From: Kineococcus endophyticus
Lineage (GTDB): Bacteria > Actinomycetota > Actinomycetes > Actinomycetales > Kineococcaceae
Direction of reading: 5' to 3'
Assembly: GCF_040796495.1 (NCBI RefSeq)
Contig: NZ_JBFNQN010000013.1
Location: forward strand, 112,140-176,139
Length of the DNA: 64,000 bases
Shown piece by piece: positions 12,057 to 26,195 of this stretch. The notes beneath the pieces were generated by a model, which worked only from the letters and a program-made list of their open reading frames with translations, was not told where the DNA came from and did not search any database. How positions within the stretch are numbered: position 1 is the first letter of the stretch; each line of letters begins with the position of its first letter. The translations under genes and the position numbers were made by a program.

Positions 12057-13223
12057 TCAGAACGGGGCGACGAGCTTGACCACCGACTCGACCACGACCC
12101 GGCTCGCCGAGCCGTCCCCGTAGGGGCTCGGCAGGGTCTGCAGCCGGGCTGGGTCGTCGGCCAGGGCGCGGCGGACGGCGGCGGCGAGCCGCAGTCCGCC
12201 GGGCACGAGAGTGGTGAAGGTGCCCAGGACCTCGGGACGCTCGGTCGCGCGGCGCACGAGCAGGGCCGGGCGCTTGAGGACGGAGGCCTCCTCGGCCGCG
12301 CCCTCCGCGTCCGAGACGAGCACGGCCGCTCGGTGCTGGACGACCGTCCTCTGCACGGGGTCCAGCGACCCCAGGACCGTGCACCGGTCCAGCAGGCCGC
12401 CGAACCCCAGCTCCCGCCACCGGTCCGCCGTCGACGGGCCGGCCGGGACGACCACCGGCAACCCGGCCTCGACGAGCGTCGCGACCTCCCCCAGGAGCTG
12501 GGCGAGCAGCTCGGGCTGTCCGGTGTGGTCGGGCCGGTCCACCGTGAGCAGCACGTACCCGGCCGGCAGCCGCAGCTCGGCGGCCAGGGCGTCCTGGGTG
12601 GCGTCGTCGGGCAGCAACCGGTGCAGCGACTCCACGACGGGGTCACCCGTGAGCAGGATCCGCTCGTCGGCGACGCCCTCGGCGCGCAGGGCGGCCACGG
12701 CCGCGGCGGAGGGGGCGCAGCACAGGTCGGCCAGGCCGTCCACGACCCGGCGGTGGTGCTCCTCGGGCTGCCGCCGGTCGTGGCTGCGCAGCCCCGCGCC
12801 GAGGTGCACGAGGTGCAGCCCCGCCGCGTTGGCGGCCAGCGCGCCCGCCAGGGCCGCGGTGCCGCCGCCGTGGACGAGCACCGCCGACGGCCGGTGCCCG
12901 GCGAGGACGTCGGCGAGCCCGGCCACGAGGGCGCCGAGCACCCGGCCCGACCCTCCGGAGGGCACCTCCACGTCCTCGCAGGCGCCGTCGGTCGCGGGTC
13001 GGGGCAGCCCGGTGGCCTCGCCGGTCCGCACCAGCACCCCGGCGGCCCCGAGCCGCTGCACCACCTCCGCCGTGCGCGTCGCGTCGAGGCCGTCGCCCAC
13101 GACGACCGCGACCGGTCCGGGGGCGCCGTCCCCGACGGGGAAGCCCAGGGGCCGGCGCAGCACCCGCGGACGGTCGGGCGCCGCCGGCGCCGGGACGGAC
13201 GGGCTGAGCGTCGGGGAGACCAC
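12057..13223 (-). CDS. UDP-GlcNAc 2-epimerase-fold protein, probably catalytically altered
   Basis: The 388-residue protein has the two-domain GT-B fold signature of the WecB family: VLVHGGGTAALAGALAA, HLGAGLRSHDRRQPEEHHRR and ADLCCAPSAAAVAALRAEG. However, key positions differ from active epimerases: the family HGD reads HGG, HVEAGLR reads HLGAGLR, and the TGHRREN block reads TVDRPDH, so catalytic Asp, Glu and His equivalents are replaced. It is therefore a binding or divergent enzyme rather than a standard epimerase; the function is unknown. TAGCGT lies six bases before the GTG (leaderless). It is convergent with uvrA and divergent from uvrC. Confidence 0.72.
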   Translation of the reverse strand: MVSPTLSPSVPAPAAPDRPRVLRRPLGFPVGDGAPGPVAVVVGDGLDATRTAEVVQRLGAAGVLVRTGEATGLPRPATDGACEDVEVPSGGSGRVLGALVAGLADVLAGHRPSAVLVHGGGTAALAGALAANAAGLHLVHLGAGLRSHDRRQPEEHHRRVVDGLADLCCAPSAAAVAALRAEGVADERILLTGDPVVESLHRLLPDDATQDALAAELRLPAGYVLLTVDRPDHTGQPELLAQLLGEVATLVEAGLPVVVPAGPSTADRWRELGFGGLLDRCTVLGSLDPVQRTVVQHRAAVLVSDAEGAAEEASVLKRPALLVRRATERPEVLGTFTTLVPGGLRLAAAVRRALADDPARLQTLPSPYGDGSASRVVVESVVKLVAPF

Positions 13224-13365
13224 ACGCGGACGCTAGGACGGCACCGGCCCCCGGGCAGGCCGCGCGTGGGCCGATCGGGGCCGTGTTCACCCGCACCCCG
13301 CACGACCTCTCGCACACGGTGACCGGGCGGCAGCGGTGCGTCGCGGCACGGGGGTGACGGGCTCG

Positions 13366-13387
13366 TGTCGGACCGGCGACCTACCCT
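13366..13387 (+). promoter_or_regulatory. PafBC-type DNA-damage promoter of uvrC
   Basis: TGTCGGAC (13366-13373), eight bases, TACCCT (13382-13387), then seven bases to the uvrC GTG. Nine of the ten bases in CTCGTGTCGG upstream are also present before uvrA in the same register. Confidence 0.72.
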
Positions 13388-13394
13388 CGACCCC

Positions 13395-15416
13395 GTGCCC
13401 GACCCCGCCACCTACCGCCCCAAGCCGGGGGAGATCCCGGTCGAACCCGGGGTGTACCGCTTCCGCGACCCGCACGGCCGGGTGATCTACGTCGGCAAGG
13501 CCAAGAGCCTGCGGGCCCGCCTGTCGAACTACTTCCAGGACCTGTCCGCGCTGCACCCGCGCACCATGGCCATGGTCACCACGGCCGCCAGCGTCGAGTG
13601 GACCGTCGTGGCCACCGAGGTCGAGGCCCTGCAGCTGGAGTACTCCTGGATCAAGGAGTACGACCCCCGCTTCAACGTCAAGTACCGCGACGACAAGTCC
13701 TACCCGTACCTCGCCGTCACCATGGGCGACGAGTTCCCGCGCGTGCAGGTCATGCGCGGCGCCAAGCGCAAGGGCACCCGCTACTTCGGTCCGTACACCC
13801 ACGCCTGGGCCATCCGCGAGACCGTCGACCTGCTGCTGCGCGTCTTCCCCGTCCGCACGTGCTCGACGGGGGTCTTCAAGCGCGCCGGCCAGGTCGGCCG
13901 CCCCTGCCTGCTGGGGTACATCGACAAGTGCTCCGCGCCCTGCGTCGGGAAGGTGTCCGCCGAGGACCACAAGGACCTCGCGCAGGACTTCTGCGACTTC
14001 ATGGCCGGCAACACCGCCAAGTTCGTCCGCCGCGCCGAGCGCGAGATGAAGGCCGCCGCCGCCGAGATGGACTACGAGCGCGCGGCCCGCCTCCGGGACG
14101 ACCTCGGCGCCCTCACCAAGGCCCTGGAGAAGTCCGCCGTCGTCCTGCCCGACGCGACCGACGCCGACGTGTTCGCCATCGCCGACGACGAGCTCGAGGC
14201 CGCCGTGCAGGTGTTCCACGTCCGGGGTGGACGCGTCCGCGGCCAGCGCGGGTGGATCTCCGAGAAGGTCGAGGACGTCGGCACCCCCGAACTCGTCGAG
14301 CAGCTGCTGCTGCAGGTGTACGGCGGCGAGACCGGCGAGGGCGTGCCCCGCGAGGTGCTCGTCCCCGAGCTGCCGGCCACCGTCGAGGCCGACGTGGAGG
14401 ACTGGCTCAGCGAGCTGCGCGGCTCCCGCGTGGACCTGCGCGTCCCCCAGCGCGGGGACAAGCGCGCCCTGATGGAGACGGTGCACCGCAACGCGACCCA
14501 GGCCCTGGCCCTGCACAAGACCCGCCGTGGCGGGGACCTCACCACCCGCAGCCTGGCCCTGCAGGAGCTGCAGGAGGCCCTCGGCCTGGAGGAGGCCCCG
14601 CTGCGCATCGAGTGCTACGACGTCTCCCACACCCAGGAGACCAACGTCGTCGCCTCCATGGTCGTCTTCGAGGACGGCCTGCCGAAGAAGGCCGACTACC
14701 GGCGCTTCGCCGTCCGCGGCGACGAGGGCGGCGTGGACGACACCCGCGCGATGCGCGAGGTCCTGTCCCGGCGCTTCCGCCGGATGCGCTCGGAGCAGGA
14801 CGGCGGGCCGGGCCAGAGCGCGGCGATCACGGAGAGCGCCGACGGCGTCGAGGTCGAGACGTCCGGAGCGGTCGGCGGGGAGGTTCTGGCCGGCATCGAC
14901 CCCGAGACCGGTCGCCCCCGCCGCTTCGCCTACGCCCCCAACCTCGTCGTCGTCGACGGCGGCCGGCCCCAGGTCGAGGCCGCCGCGCGCGCCCTGGCCG
15001 ACGTGGGGGTCGTCGACGTCGCCCTGTGCGGGCTCGCCAAGCGGCTGGAGGAGGTCTGGCTGCCGGGGGAGGAGCACCCCGTCGTCCTGCCCCGCACCAG
15101 CCAGGGGCTCTTCCTGCTGCAGCGCGTGCGCGACGAGGCCCACCGCTTCGCCATCACCTACCACCGCTCCAAGCGGTCCAAGGCGATGACGACCTCCGCG
15201 CTCGACGGCGTCCCCGGCCTCGGCCAGGCCCGCAAGACGGCGCTGCTCCGGCACTTCGGCTCCGTCAAGAAGCTGCGCGCCGCCACCGCCGAGGAGCTGG
15301 CCGCCGTCCCGGGCATGGGTGCCAAGACCGCCGCGGCCGTCGTGGAGGCGCTCGCGGGGTCGTCGGCGGCCACCGAACCCGCCGTCAACACCGCCACGGG
15401 GGAGCTCCTCGACTGA
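13395..15416 (+). CDS. uvrC: Excinuclease ABC subunit C
   Basis: UvrC makes both incisions around the lesion bound by UvrB. The 673-residue protein contains, in order, the GIY-YIG nuclease ([19 protein letters not shown], residues ~18-36) for the 3' cut, a UVR motif ([16 protein letters not shown]), the RNase H-like endonuclease domain with [10 protein letters not shown] and [10 protein letters not shown] for the 5' cut, and a C-terminal tandem helix-hairpin-helix ([33 protein letters not shown]). An insert of about 40 residues before VDGG is usual in actinobacteria. The GTG was chosen over an upstream in-frame codon because of the promoter seven bases before it. Confidence 0.97.
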   Translation: MPDPATYRPKPGEIPVEPGVYRFRDPHGRVIYVGKAKSLRARLSNYFQDLSALHPRTMAMVTTAASVEWTVVATEVEALQLEYSWIKEYDPRFNVKYRDDKSYPYLAVTMGDEFPRVQVMRGAKRKGTRYFGPYTHAWAIRETVDLLLRVFPVRTCSTGVFKRAGQVGRPCLLGYIDKCSAPCVGKVSAEDHKDLAQDFCDFMAGNTAKFVRRAEREMKAAAAEMDYERAARLRDDLGALTKALEKSAVVLPDATDADVFAIADDELEAAVQVFHVRGGRVRGQRGWISEKVEDVGTPELVEQLLLQVYGGETGEGVPREVLVPELPATVEADVEDWLSELRGSRVDLRVPQRGDKRALMETVHRNATQALALHKTRRGGDLTTRSLALQELQEALGLEEAPLRIECYDVSHTQETNVVASMVVFEDGLPKKADYRRFAVRGDEGGVDDTRAMREVLSRRFRRMRSEQDGGPGQSAAITESADGVEVETSGAVGGEVLAGIDPETGRPRRFAYAPNLVVVDGGRPQVEAAARALADVGVVDVALCGLAKRLEEVWLPGEEHPVVLPRTSQGLFLLQRVRDEAHRFAITYHRSKRSKAMTTSALDGVPGLGQARKTALLRHFGSVKKLRAATAEELAAVPGMGAKTAAAVVEALAGSSAATEPAVNTATGELLD

Positions 15417-15517
15417 GCCCACCGTGGCGGGGAGTGCGACCACGGCAGGTGACCGGTCGACCGCGGCGAGTTCCCACCTCGTCGCGGACGACACGCCCGG
15501 GATGACAGGATGAGCGC

Positions 15518-16455
15518 GTGCAGGAGACGGCGGAGGGCGTGGACCCGCGGGACGGGGCGGACGCCCGGAGTTCTGCGGGCACCGGACCGGACCGGCAGCG
15601 GCGGCCCGAACTGCTCATCATCACCGGGATGTCCGGCGCGGGGCGGTCCACGACGGGCAAGGCCCTCGAGGACCTCGGCTGGTACGTCGTGGACAACCTG
15701 CCGCCGCAGATGCTCGAACCGCTCGCCGAGCTCGCGGCCCGTGCAGGACAGGCGATCCCGCGCCTGGCCGTCGTCGTCGACGTCCGCGGCCGCAGCTTCT
15801 TCGCCGAGCTGACCGGCGCGCTCGCCGCCCTCGACACCCGGCACGTCTCCCCGCGGGTGCTGTTCCTCGACGCCACCGACGAGGTCCTCGTCCGCCGGTT
15901 CGAGTCCGTCCGGCGCCCACACCCGCTGCAGGGCGACGACCGCATCGTCGACGGCATCGCCCGCGAACGGGCCCTGACGGGCGAGCTGCGCGCCCGCGCC
16001 GACGTCGTCGTGGACTCCAGCTCCTTCAACGTCCACCAGCTCGGCGCGCTCGTCGCCTCCCTCTTCGAGGCCGACCGCGCCGACGACCTGCGCGTGACCG
16101 TCATGAGCTTCGGCTTCAAGTACGGCACCCCCGCCGACGCCGAGCACGTCGCCGACGTGCGGTTCATCCCGAACCCGCACTGGGAACCGGAGCTGCGGCC
16201 GCTCACCGGCCAGGACGCGCCCGTCTCCCGGTTCGTGCTCGCCGCCGAGGGCGCCACCCCGTTCCTTGACCGCTACGAGTCCGCGCTGGCCCCCGTCTTC
16301 GACGGCTACCGCCGCGAGAACAAGCGGTACGCGACCATCGCCATCGGGTGCACCGGTGGCAAGCACCGCTCGGTGGCGATGGCCGAGGAGCTCGGCGCCC
16401 GCCTGCGCCGCGACGGCGTCCCCGTCCGCGTGCTGCACCGCGACCTGGGTCGGGA

Positions 16456-16459
<4 letters not shown>
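15518..16459 (+). CDS. rapZ: RapZ/YvcJ-family nucleotide-binding protein
   Basis: The 313-residue P-loop protein has the actinobacterial-type Walker [10 protein letters not shown] and the following [12 protein letters not shown]; the C-terminal RapZ domain shows [20 protein letters not shown] and [12 protein letters not shown]. In E. coli RapZ targets GlmZ sRNA to RNase E; in actinobacteria the role is less clear but the gene travels with yvcK and whiA, as here. The stop overlaps the yvcK start (GTGA). CAGGAT six bases upstream of the GTG suggests a leaderless start. Confidence 0.94.
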
Positions 16460-18565
<2,106 letters not shown>

Positions 18566-18673
18566 GCCACCCCGGGTCCGCGACGACGTGACGCAGGCCA
18601 TAGGGTCGTGCCGACGCCGCGGGGCCCGCGGCGGGTGCCCCCGGTCGTCAGCGGGGTACCGCACCAGTACTGA

Positions 18674-19747
<1,074 letters not shown>

Positions 19748-19860
19748 GCCTCTGACACACTCCGGCCCGGACACTCGCGCGCACAGCACGAGTGCCCGGG
19801 CCGTCGTCCGTCCGGACCCGGACGGCAGCAGGATCCGGACAGCAGCAGAAGGGAACGTCC

Positions 19861-21099
<1,239 letters not shown>

Positions 21100-21149
21100 C
21101 ACCCCACCCGAACCCCACCGACCTCGACGACCCGCAGGAAGGCGCACCG

Positions 21150-21935
21150 ATGCCCCGCACCCCGCTCATCGCCGGCAACTGGAAGATGGTCCTGGACCAC
21201 CAGCAGGGAACCCTGCTGGTCCAGAAGCTCGACTGGACCCTCAAGGACGCCAAGCACGACTACTCGGCCGTCGAGGTCGCCGTGCTGCCCTCGCACACGA
21301 GCCTGCGCACCGTGCAGACGCTCATCGAGGGCGACAAGCTCTCCGTGCGCCTCGGCGCCCAGGACGTCTCCGAGCACGACTCCGGGGCCTACACCGGTGA
21401 GGTGTCGGCCGCGCAGCTCGCCAAGCTCGGCGTCGCGTACGTGGCGGTCGGGCACTCCGAGCGCCGCCAGTACCACGGTGAGACCGACGCCGTGGTGCGT
21501 GCGAAGACGGCCAAGGCGCTGGCCGGCGGGATCGTCCCCATCGTCTGCGTGGGGGAGCCGTTGGAGGTCCGCAAGGCCGAGCAGCACGTCGAGCACACCG
21601 TCGGGCAGGTCACCCAGGCCCTCACGGGCCTGACGGCCGAGCAGGTCGCCGGGCTGGTGCTGGCCTACGAGCCGGTGTGGGCCATCGGGACCGGCGAGGT
21701 CGCGACGCCCGAGGACGCCCAGGAGGTGTGCTCCGCACTGCGCTCCGCCGTGGCCGAGCAGTTCGACCAGACGACGGCCGACGCCGTGAGGATCCTCTAC
21801 GGCGGCAGCGTGAAGCCCGCCAACATCGCCTCGATCATGAAGCAGCCGGACGTCGACGGCGCCCTCGTCGGCGGGGCCAGCACGGACGCGGGCGACTTCG
21901 CCGCGATCGTGCGCTTCCGCGATCATCCGGCCTGA
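21150..21935 (+). CDS. tpiA: Triose-phosphate isomerase
   Basis: It interconverts dihydroxyacetone phosphate and glyceraldehyde 3-phosphate. The 261 residues have AGNWKM (catalytic Lys), VGHSERR (catalytic His), [10 protein letters not shown] (catalytic Glu and mobile loop) and the phosphate-binding [14 protein letters not shown] precedes the ATG. It is the third gene of the glycolytic run. Confidence 0.97.
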   Translation: MPRTPLIAGNWKMVLDHQQGTLLVQKLDWTLKDAKHDYSAVEVAVLPSHTSLRTVQTLIEGDKLSVRLGAQDVSEHDSGAYTGEVSAAQLAKLGVAYVAVGHSERRQYHGETDAVVRAKTAKALAGGIVPIVCVGEPLEVRKAEQHVEHTVGQVTQALTGLTAEQVAGLVLAYEPVWAIGTGEVATPEDAQEVCSALRSAVAEQFDQTTADAVRILYGGSVKPANIASIMKQPDVDGALVGGASTDAGDFAAIVRFRDHPA

Positions 21936-21966
21936 GGACGGCCGGTGATGGCCTAGGCTGGGCGGC

Positions 21967-22218
21967 GTGAGCGTCCTCCGCATCGTGCTGCAGGTGATCC
22001 TCGCGATCTCCAGCCTCTTCCTGACCCTGCTCATCCTGCTGCACAAGGGGAAGGGGGGCGGCCTGTCGGACATGTTCGGCGGCGGCGTCACCACGAGCCT
22101 GTCGGGCTCGAGCATGGCCGAGCGGAACCTCAACCGCTTCACGATCACGATCGGCTGCGTCTGGTTCGCGACCGTCGTGCTGCTCGGCCTGGTCGAGCGC
22201 TTCACCAACGAGTTCTGA
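21967..22218 (+). CDS. secG: Preprotein translocase subunit SecG
   Basis: The 83-residue protein has two transmembrane segments (residues ~4-22 and ~55-77) joined by the conserved GKGGGLSDMFGGG loop. It stabilises SecYE during export. TAGGCT (21954-21959) sits seven bases before the GTG, so it has its own leaderless promoter after tpiA. rbpA follows after 13 bases. Confidence 0.95.
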   Translation: MSVLRIVLQVILAISSLFLTLLILLHKGKGGGLSDMFGGGVTTSLSGSSMAERNLNRFTITIGCVWFATVVLLGLVERFTNEF

Positions 22219-22231
22219 GGAGACGACCGAC

Positions 22232-22582
22232 GTGGCAGGTGGCAACGCCATCCGTGGCAGCAGGGTCGGCGCCGGCCCCATGGGGGAGGCGGAACGCGGT
22301 GACACCGCACCCCGCATCCGCATCTCGTACTGGTGCGCCAACGGGCACGAGACGAAGCCCAGCTTCGCCGAGGAGTCCGGGGTCGAGCCGCCGGAGACGT
22401 GGGACTGCCCGCGCTGCGGGTTCCCCGCCGGGACGGACCGGAGCAACCCGCCGGCTCCGCCGAAGAACGAGCCCTACAAGACGCACCTCGCCTACGTGAA
22501 GGAGCGCCGCTCCGACGCCGACGGCGAGGCCATCCTCAACGAGGCGCTGGACTCGCTGCGGGCGCGCGGTCTCATCCGCTGA
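22232..22582 (+). CDS. rbpA: RNA polymerase-binding protein RbpA
   Basis: RbpA is an actinobacterial RNA polymerase factor that stabilises the open complex. The 116 residues contain the N-terminal tail AIRGSRVGAGPMGEAERG, the RbpA core with zinc-type cysteines (YWCANGHET, WDCPRCGFPAG) and the C-terminal sigma-interacting helix ending LDSLRARGLIR. A GAGGAG motif precedes the GTG. A strong terminator follows. Confidence 0.96.
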   Translation: MAGGNAIRGSRVGAGPMGEAERGDTAPRIRISYWCANGHETKPSFAEESGVEPPETWDCPRCGFPAGTDRSNPPAPPKNEPYKTHLAYVKERRSDADGEAILNEALDSLRARGLIR

Positions 22583-22597
22583 GCCTCCCCGAGCACA

Positions 22598-22632
22598 CGA
22601 AGGCCCCCTGCACACCGTGCAGGGGGCCTTCG
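22598..22632. terminator. Bidirectional terminator between rbpA and pgl
   Basis: A perfect 16-bp stem (22598-22613 with 22617-22632) closes a three-base loop between the convergent rbpA and pgl genes. The outer CGAAGGCCCCC arm is the same as in the terminator after sufT. Confidence 0.85.
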
Positions 22633-22652
22633 TCGTCTCCGTGGTCCGTGCC

Positions 22653-23402
22653 TCAGAGGTCGGCGGCCGCGGCCTCATCGACGAGCCAGAGCGTCCGGTC
22701 GGTGCCGAAGACGCCGGCGGCCGGGGTCTCGGCGACGTCGCCCGCGGCGACGCCGCGCGCAACCGCGGCGGCCTTCTCCGCCCCCGCGGCGACGAGCCAC
22801 ACCTGCCGGGCCCGTGCAATCGCCCCGAACGTGAACGAGACGCGCAACGGCGGGGGCTTGGGGGACTCCCGGATGCCGACGACGCTGGACTCGTCGCGCG
22901 CCAGCCCCGGGTGGTGGGGGAAGAGCGAGGCGACGTGCCCGTCGGGGCCCATGCCCAGCAGCAGGACGTCGAACGCGGGCACCTCCGCGCCGTCGCCGTG
23001 CTGCAGCAGCTCGGCGGCGTAGCGGGCGGCGGCCGCGTCCAGGTCGTCGCCGTCGGGCCCGTCGACGGCCGGCGGGTAGTGGACGGTCGAGACGTCGAGG
23101 TCCAGCGCGCCGAGGAGGGCGTCCTGGGCCTGCGTCGCGTTCCGCTCCGGGTCGCCCGTCGGCAGGAACCGCTCGTCGGACCACCAGAAGTGCACCCGGC
23201 GCCAGTCCACCGTGTCCCGGCTCGCCGCCGCGGCGACCGCCGCGAGCGTCTTGCCGCCGATGGTGCCGCCCGTCAGCGAGACGTGCGCGACGCCCCGGGC
23301 GGACTGGGCGTCGGCCAGCGCCGTGACGAGCCGGTCGGCGGTGGCCGACGCGAGCACCTCCGGCGTGGCGTACCGGACGACGGAGACGTCGGAGCGGCTC
23401 AC
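22653..23402 (-). CDS. pgl: 6-phosphogluconolactonase
   Basis: It hydrolyses 6-phosphogluconolactone, the second oxidative pentose-phosphate step. The 249 residues show the DevB-type motifs VSLTGGTIGGKTLAAV, WWSDERFLPTGDPERN and LLGMGPDGHVASLFP. The GTG overlaps the opcA stop. It is the last gene of the tkt-tal-zwf-opcA-pgl operon. Confidence 0.95.
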   Translation of the reverse strand: MSRSDVSVVRYATPEVLASATADRLVTALADAQSARGVAHVSLTGGTIGGKTLAAVAAAASRDTVDWRRVHFWWSDERFLPTGDPERNATQAQDALLGALDLDVSTVHYPPAVDGPDGDDLDAAAARYAAELLQHGDGAEVPAFDVLLLGMGPDGHVASLFPHHPGLARDESSVVGIRESPKPPPLRVSFTFGAIARARQVWLVAAGAEKAAAVARGVAAGDVAETPAAGVFGTDRTLWLVDEAAAADL

Positions 23403-24631
23403 CGGCCCACCGCCCCGCGGGCGGCGCGGGCGCGCGGCGCGGTCTTCCCCGCCGCTGCCTTCGTCGCGACCGGTGCGGCGGCCTTCTTGCCGGCGGTTGC
23501 GCGCTTGCGGACCGTGGCACCCTTCGGCGTCTCGGAGTCGGGGGCCTCACCGGCGACCGGGGACGTGCCGTCGGAGCGCTCCTGCTCCGGCGGTGCGCCC
23601 TTCATCTGCTCGGACACCACGGCCGAAGCAGCCTCGGCGGCGGCCTGGCGCGCGGCGGCACCCCGGCTGCCCGAGAGCTTCCCGGCGTGCTCGGCGTCGC
23701 GGGCGGACATGACCTTCTTGCTGACCTGGGGCAGGCCGTCGCGCAGCACCTCGCCGTAGACCTCGTCGGGGTCCAGACGCCGCAGCTCCTCCGTCAGGCA
23801 GTCCTTCACCTGACGTCGGGCCAGGGACAGGCGCCGGTCGGGCTGACCGGGCTGGGTCAACGTGGCGACCGTCGCGTCGGGGCGGATCAGTTCCACCGCA
23901 CCGGACTTGCGTTCCAGGCGGACGCTCTGCACGCCCGTTCCACGCCGGGTCCGGGCCCGCACGACCGGCGCCTTGAGCTTGGCCGCCAACCACGCGGCGA
24001 GCAGCTCGGTGCTCGGGCTGTCCGGGGCGCCCGCGACCGTGATCGACGTGACCGGCTCGTAGGGCGGCTGGTCCAGCGCCGCCGCGAGCAGCGCGCGCCA
24101 GTTCGTCAGCCGCGTCCAGGCGAGGTCGGTGTCGCCCTCGCGGTACGTCGTCCGCCGGGCCTCCAGCGCCTTGGCCGGGTCGCGCGACTCCGCGGAGTCG
24201 GTGATGCGGCGCTGGGCGATGCGGCCGATGGAGTCGGTGCGCAGGTCGTCCGGGGCCGAACCCGGCCAGTAGGCCACGATCGGCGCGTCCGGCAGCAGCA
24301 GCGAGACGATGGTCGTCTCGCCGTGCTCCACGAGCGGGCCGTAGGCGCGCAGCACGATGACCTCGCTGGCGCCGGCGTCCCCGCCGACGCGGATCTGCGC
24401 ATCGAGCCGGGCGGCGCCCCGCTTGTTGCCGCGGGCCAGCACGAGCACCCGGCAGGGGTGCTCGCGGCTGGCCTCGTTGGCCGCGGCGATGGCGTCCTCG
24501 GCGTGGGCGTCGTCGGTGATGACGACGAGCGTCAGCACCCGGCCGAGGGCCACGGCCCCGCCGGAGTCGCGCAGGTCGATGAGCGCCTTGTTGATGGCGC
24601 TCGTCGACGTGCTGGGCAGGTCGATGATCAT
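23399..24631 (-). CDS. opcA: Glucose-6-phosphate dehydrogenase assembly protein OpcA
   Basis: OpcA assists assembly or activation of glucose-6-phosphate dehydrogenase and is typical of actinobacteria and cyanobacteria. Residues 1-300 match the family (MIIDLPSTSTSAINKAL, VEHGETTIVSLLLPDAPIV, YWPGSAP). The protein is 410 residues because of an Ala/Lys-rich tail of about 95 residues (TVRKRATAGKKAAAPVAT) that looks disordered and basic; this is longer than the usual ~300. It starts 22 bases after zwf. Confidence 0.94.
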   Translation of the reverse strand: MIIDLPSTSTSAINKALIDLRDSGGAVALGRVLTLVVITDDAHAEDAIAAANEASREHPCRVLVLARGNKRGAARLDAQIRVGGDAGASEVIVLRAYGPLVEHGETTIVSLLLPDAPIVAYWPGSAPDDLRTDSIGRIAQRRITDSAESRDPAKALEARRTTYREGDTDLAWTRLTNWRALLAAALDQPPYEPVTSITVAGAPDSPSTELLAAWLAAKLKAPVVRARTRRGTGVQSVRLERKSGAVELIRPDATVATLTQPGQPDRRLSLARRQVKDCLTEELRRLDPDEVYGEVLRDGLPQVSKKVMSARDAEHAGKLSGSRGAAARQAAAEAASAVVSEQMKGAPPEQERSDGTSPVAGEAPDSETPKGATVRKRATAGKKAAAPVATKAAAGKTAPRARAARGAVGR

Positions 24632-24653
24632 CGCGAGACCTCTCTGGTGCGCG

Positions 24654-26195
24654 TCACGGTCGCCGCCACTGCCGGCCGGTCCGCTCGAGCATGGCGTCCG
24701 CCGACGGCGGTCCCCACGTGCCCGAGGGGTACGGCTCCGGCTGGCCGTTCTTGGACCAGAACGAGGTGATCGGGTCGAGGATCTTCCACGACAGCTCGAC
24801 CTCCTCGTGCCGCGGGAACAGCGGGGGGTCGCCGAGCAGGACGTCGAGGATGAGCCGCTCGTACGCCTCGGGGCTGGACTCGGTGAAGGCGTGCCCGTAG
24901 CCGAAGTCCATCGTCACGTCGCGCACCTCCATCGCGGTGCCCGGGACCTTCGAGCCGAACCGCATGGTGATGCCCTCGTCCGGCTGGACCCGGATGACCA
25001 GGGCGTTCTGCCCGAGCTCCTCGGTCGCCGTCCGTTCGAAGGGCAGGTGCGGGGCGCGCTTGAAGACGACGGCGATCTCGGTCACCCGGCGGCCCAGGCG
25101 CTTGCCGGCCCGCAGGTAGAACGGGACCCCCGCCCAGCGGCGGGTGTCGATCTCCAGCTCGATGGCGGCGAACGTCTCGGTGCGCGAGTTCGGGTCGATG
25201 CCGTCCTCGTCGAGGTAGCCCTTGACGAACTCCGACCCCTGCCAGCCCGAGGCGTACTGACCCCGCGCCGTGGAGCGGGCCAGGTCCTTCAGCGGCCGCA
25301 CGGCCGAGAGGACCTTGGCCTTCTCGGCGCGCAGGTCGGCCGCCTCGAAGGACACCGGTTCCTCCATGGCCGTCAGGGCCAGCAGCTGCAGGAGGTGGTT
25401 CTGGATGACGTCGCGCGCCGCGCCGATCCCGTCGTAGTACCCCGCGCGGCCGCCGATGCCGATGTCCTCGGCCATGGTGATCTGCACGTGGTCGACGTGG
25501 TTGGCGTTCCACAGCGGCTCGAACATCTGGTTCGCGAAGCGCAGCGCCAGGATGTTCTGGACCGTCTCCTTGCCGAGGTAGTGGTCGATGCGGAACACCG
25601 AGTCCGGCGGGAAGACGTCCTCGACGACCGAGTTCAGCTCGCGCGCCGACTTCAGGTCGTGCCCGAACGGCTTCTCGATGACGACGCGTCGCCACTGGTC
25701 GCCGTGCTGCGCGCTCAACCCGCTGCGCGCCAGCTGCTTGGCGACGACGGGGAAGAACCGCGGCGGGATCGACATGTAGAACGCGTGGTTCCCCCCGGTC
25801 CCACGCACCCGGTCGAGGTCGGCGACGGTCGAGGCGAGCTGGTCGAACGCCTCGTCGTCGTCGAACTCACCGGGCACGAACCGGAAACCCTCGGCGAGCT
25901 GGGCCCACACGGACTCCCGGAACGGGGTCCGGGCGTGCTGGCGCACCGAGTCGTACACGATCTTGCCGAAGTCCTGGTCCACCCAGTCGCGCCGGGCGAA
26001 CCCGGTGAGGGCGAACCCCGGGGGCAGCAGCCCCCGGTTCGACAGGTCGTAGATCGCCGGCATGAGCTTCTTGCGCGCCAGGTCCCCGGTCACGCCGAAC
26101 ATCACCATGCCGCAGGGACCGGCGATCCGCGGGAGCCTGCGGTCCCGCGGATCACGCAGCGGGTTCTCCGCTGGCGTCACCCGCGCGGGGCTCAC
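24654..26195 (-). CDS. zwf: Glucose-6-phosphate 1-dehydrogenase
   Basis: It oxidises glucose 6-phosphate and forms NADPH, opening the pentose-phosphate pathway. The 513 residues show the dinucleotide-binding [17 protein letters not shown], the active-site [13 protein letters not shown] and the C-terminal [16 protein letters not shown] leader of about 28 residues precedes the Rossmann fold. The GTG overlaps the tal stop (GTGA), so the genes are coupled. Confidence 0.97.
   Translation of the reverse strand: MSPARVTPAENPLRDPRDRRLPRIAGPCGMVMFGVTGDLARKKLMPAIYDLSNRGLLPPGFALTGFARRDWVDQDFGKIVYDSVRQHARTPFRESVWAQLAEGFRFVPGEFDDDEAFDQLASTVADLDRVRGTGGNHAFYMSIPPRFFPVVAKQLARSGLSAQHGDQWRRVVIEKPFGHDLKSARELNSVVEDVFPPDSVFRIDHYLGKETVQNILALRFANQMFEPLWNANHVDHVQITMAEDIGIGGRAGYYDGIGAARDVIQNHLLQLLALTAMEEPVSFEAADLRAEKAKVLSAVRPLKDLARSTARGQYASGWQGSEFVKGYLDEDGIDPNSRTETFAAIELEIDTRRWAGVPFYLRAGKRLGRRVTEIAVVFKRAPHLPFERTATEELGQNALVIRVQPDEGITMRFGSKVPGTAMEVRDVTMDFGYGHAFTESSPEAYERLILDVLLGDPPLFPRHEEVELSWKILDPITSFWSKNGQPEPYPSGTWGPPSADAMLERTGRQWRRP

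Noticed and set aside
13287..15494. 735-residue open minus-strand frame opposite uvrC
   Set aside because: Same shadow composition, and uvrC is intact on the other strand.
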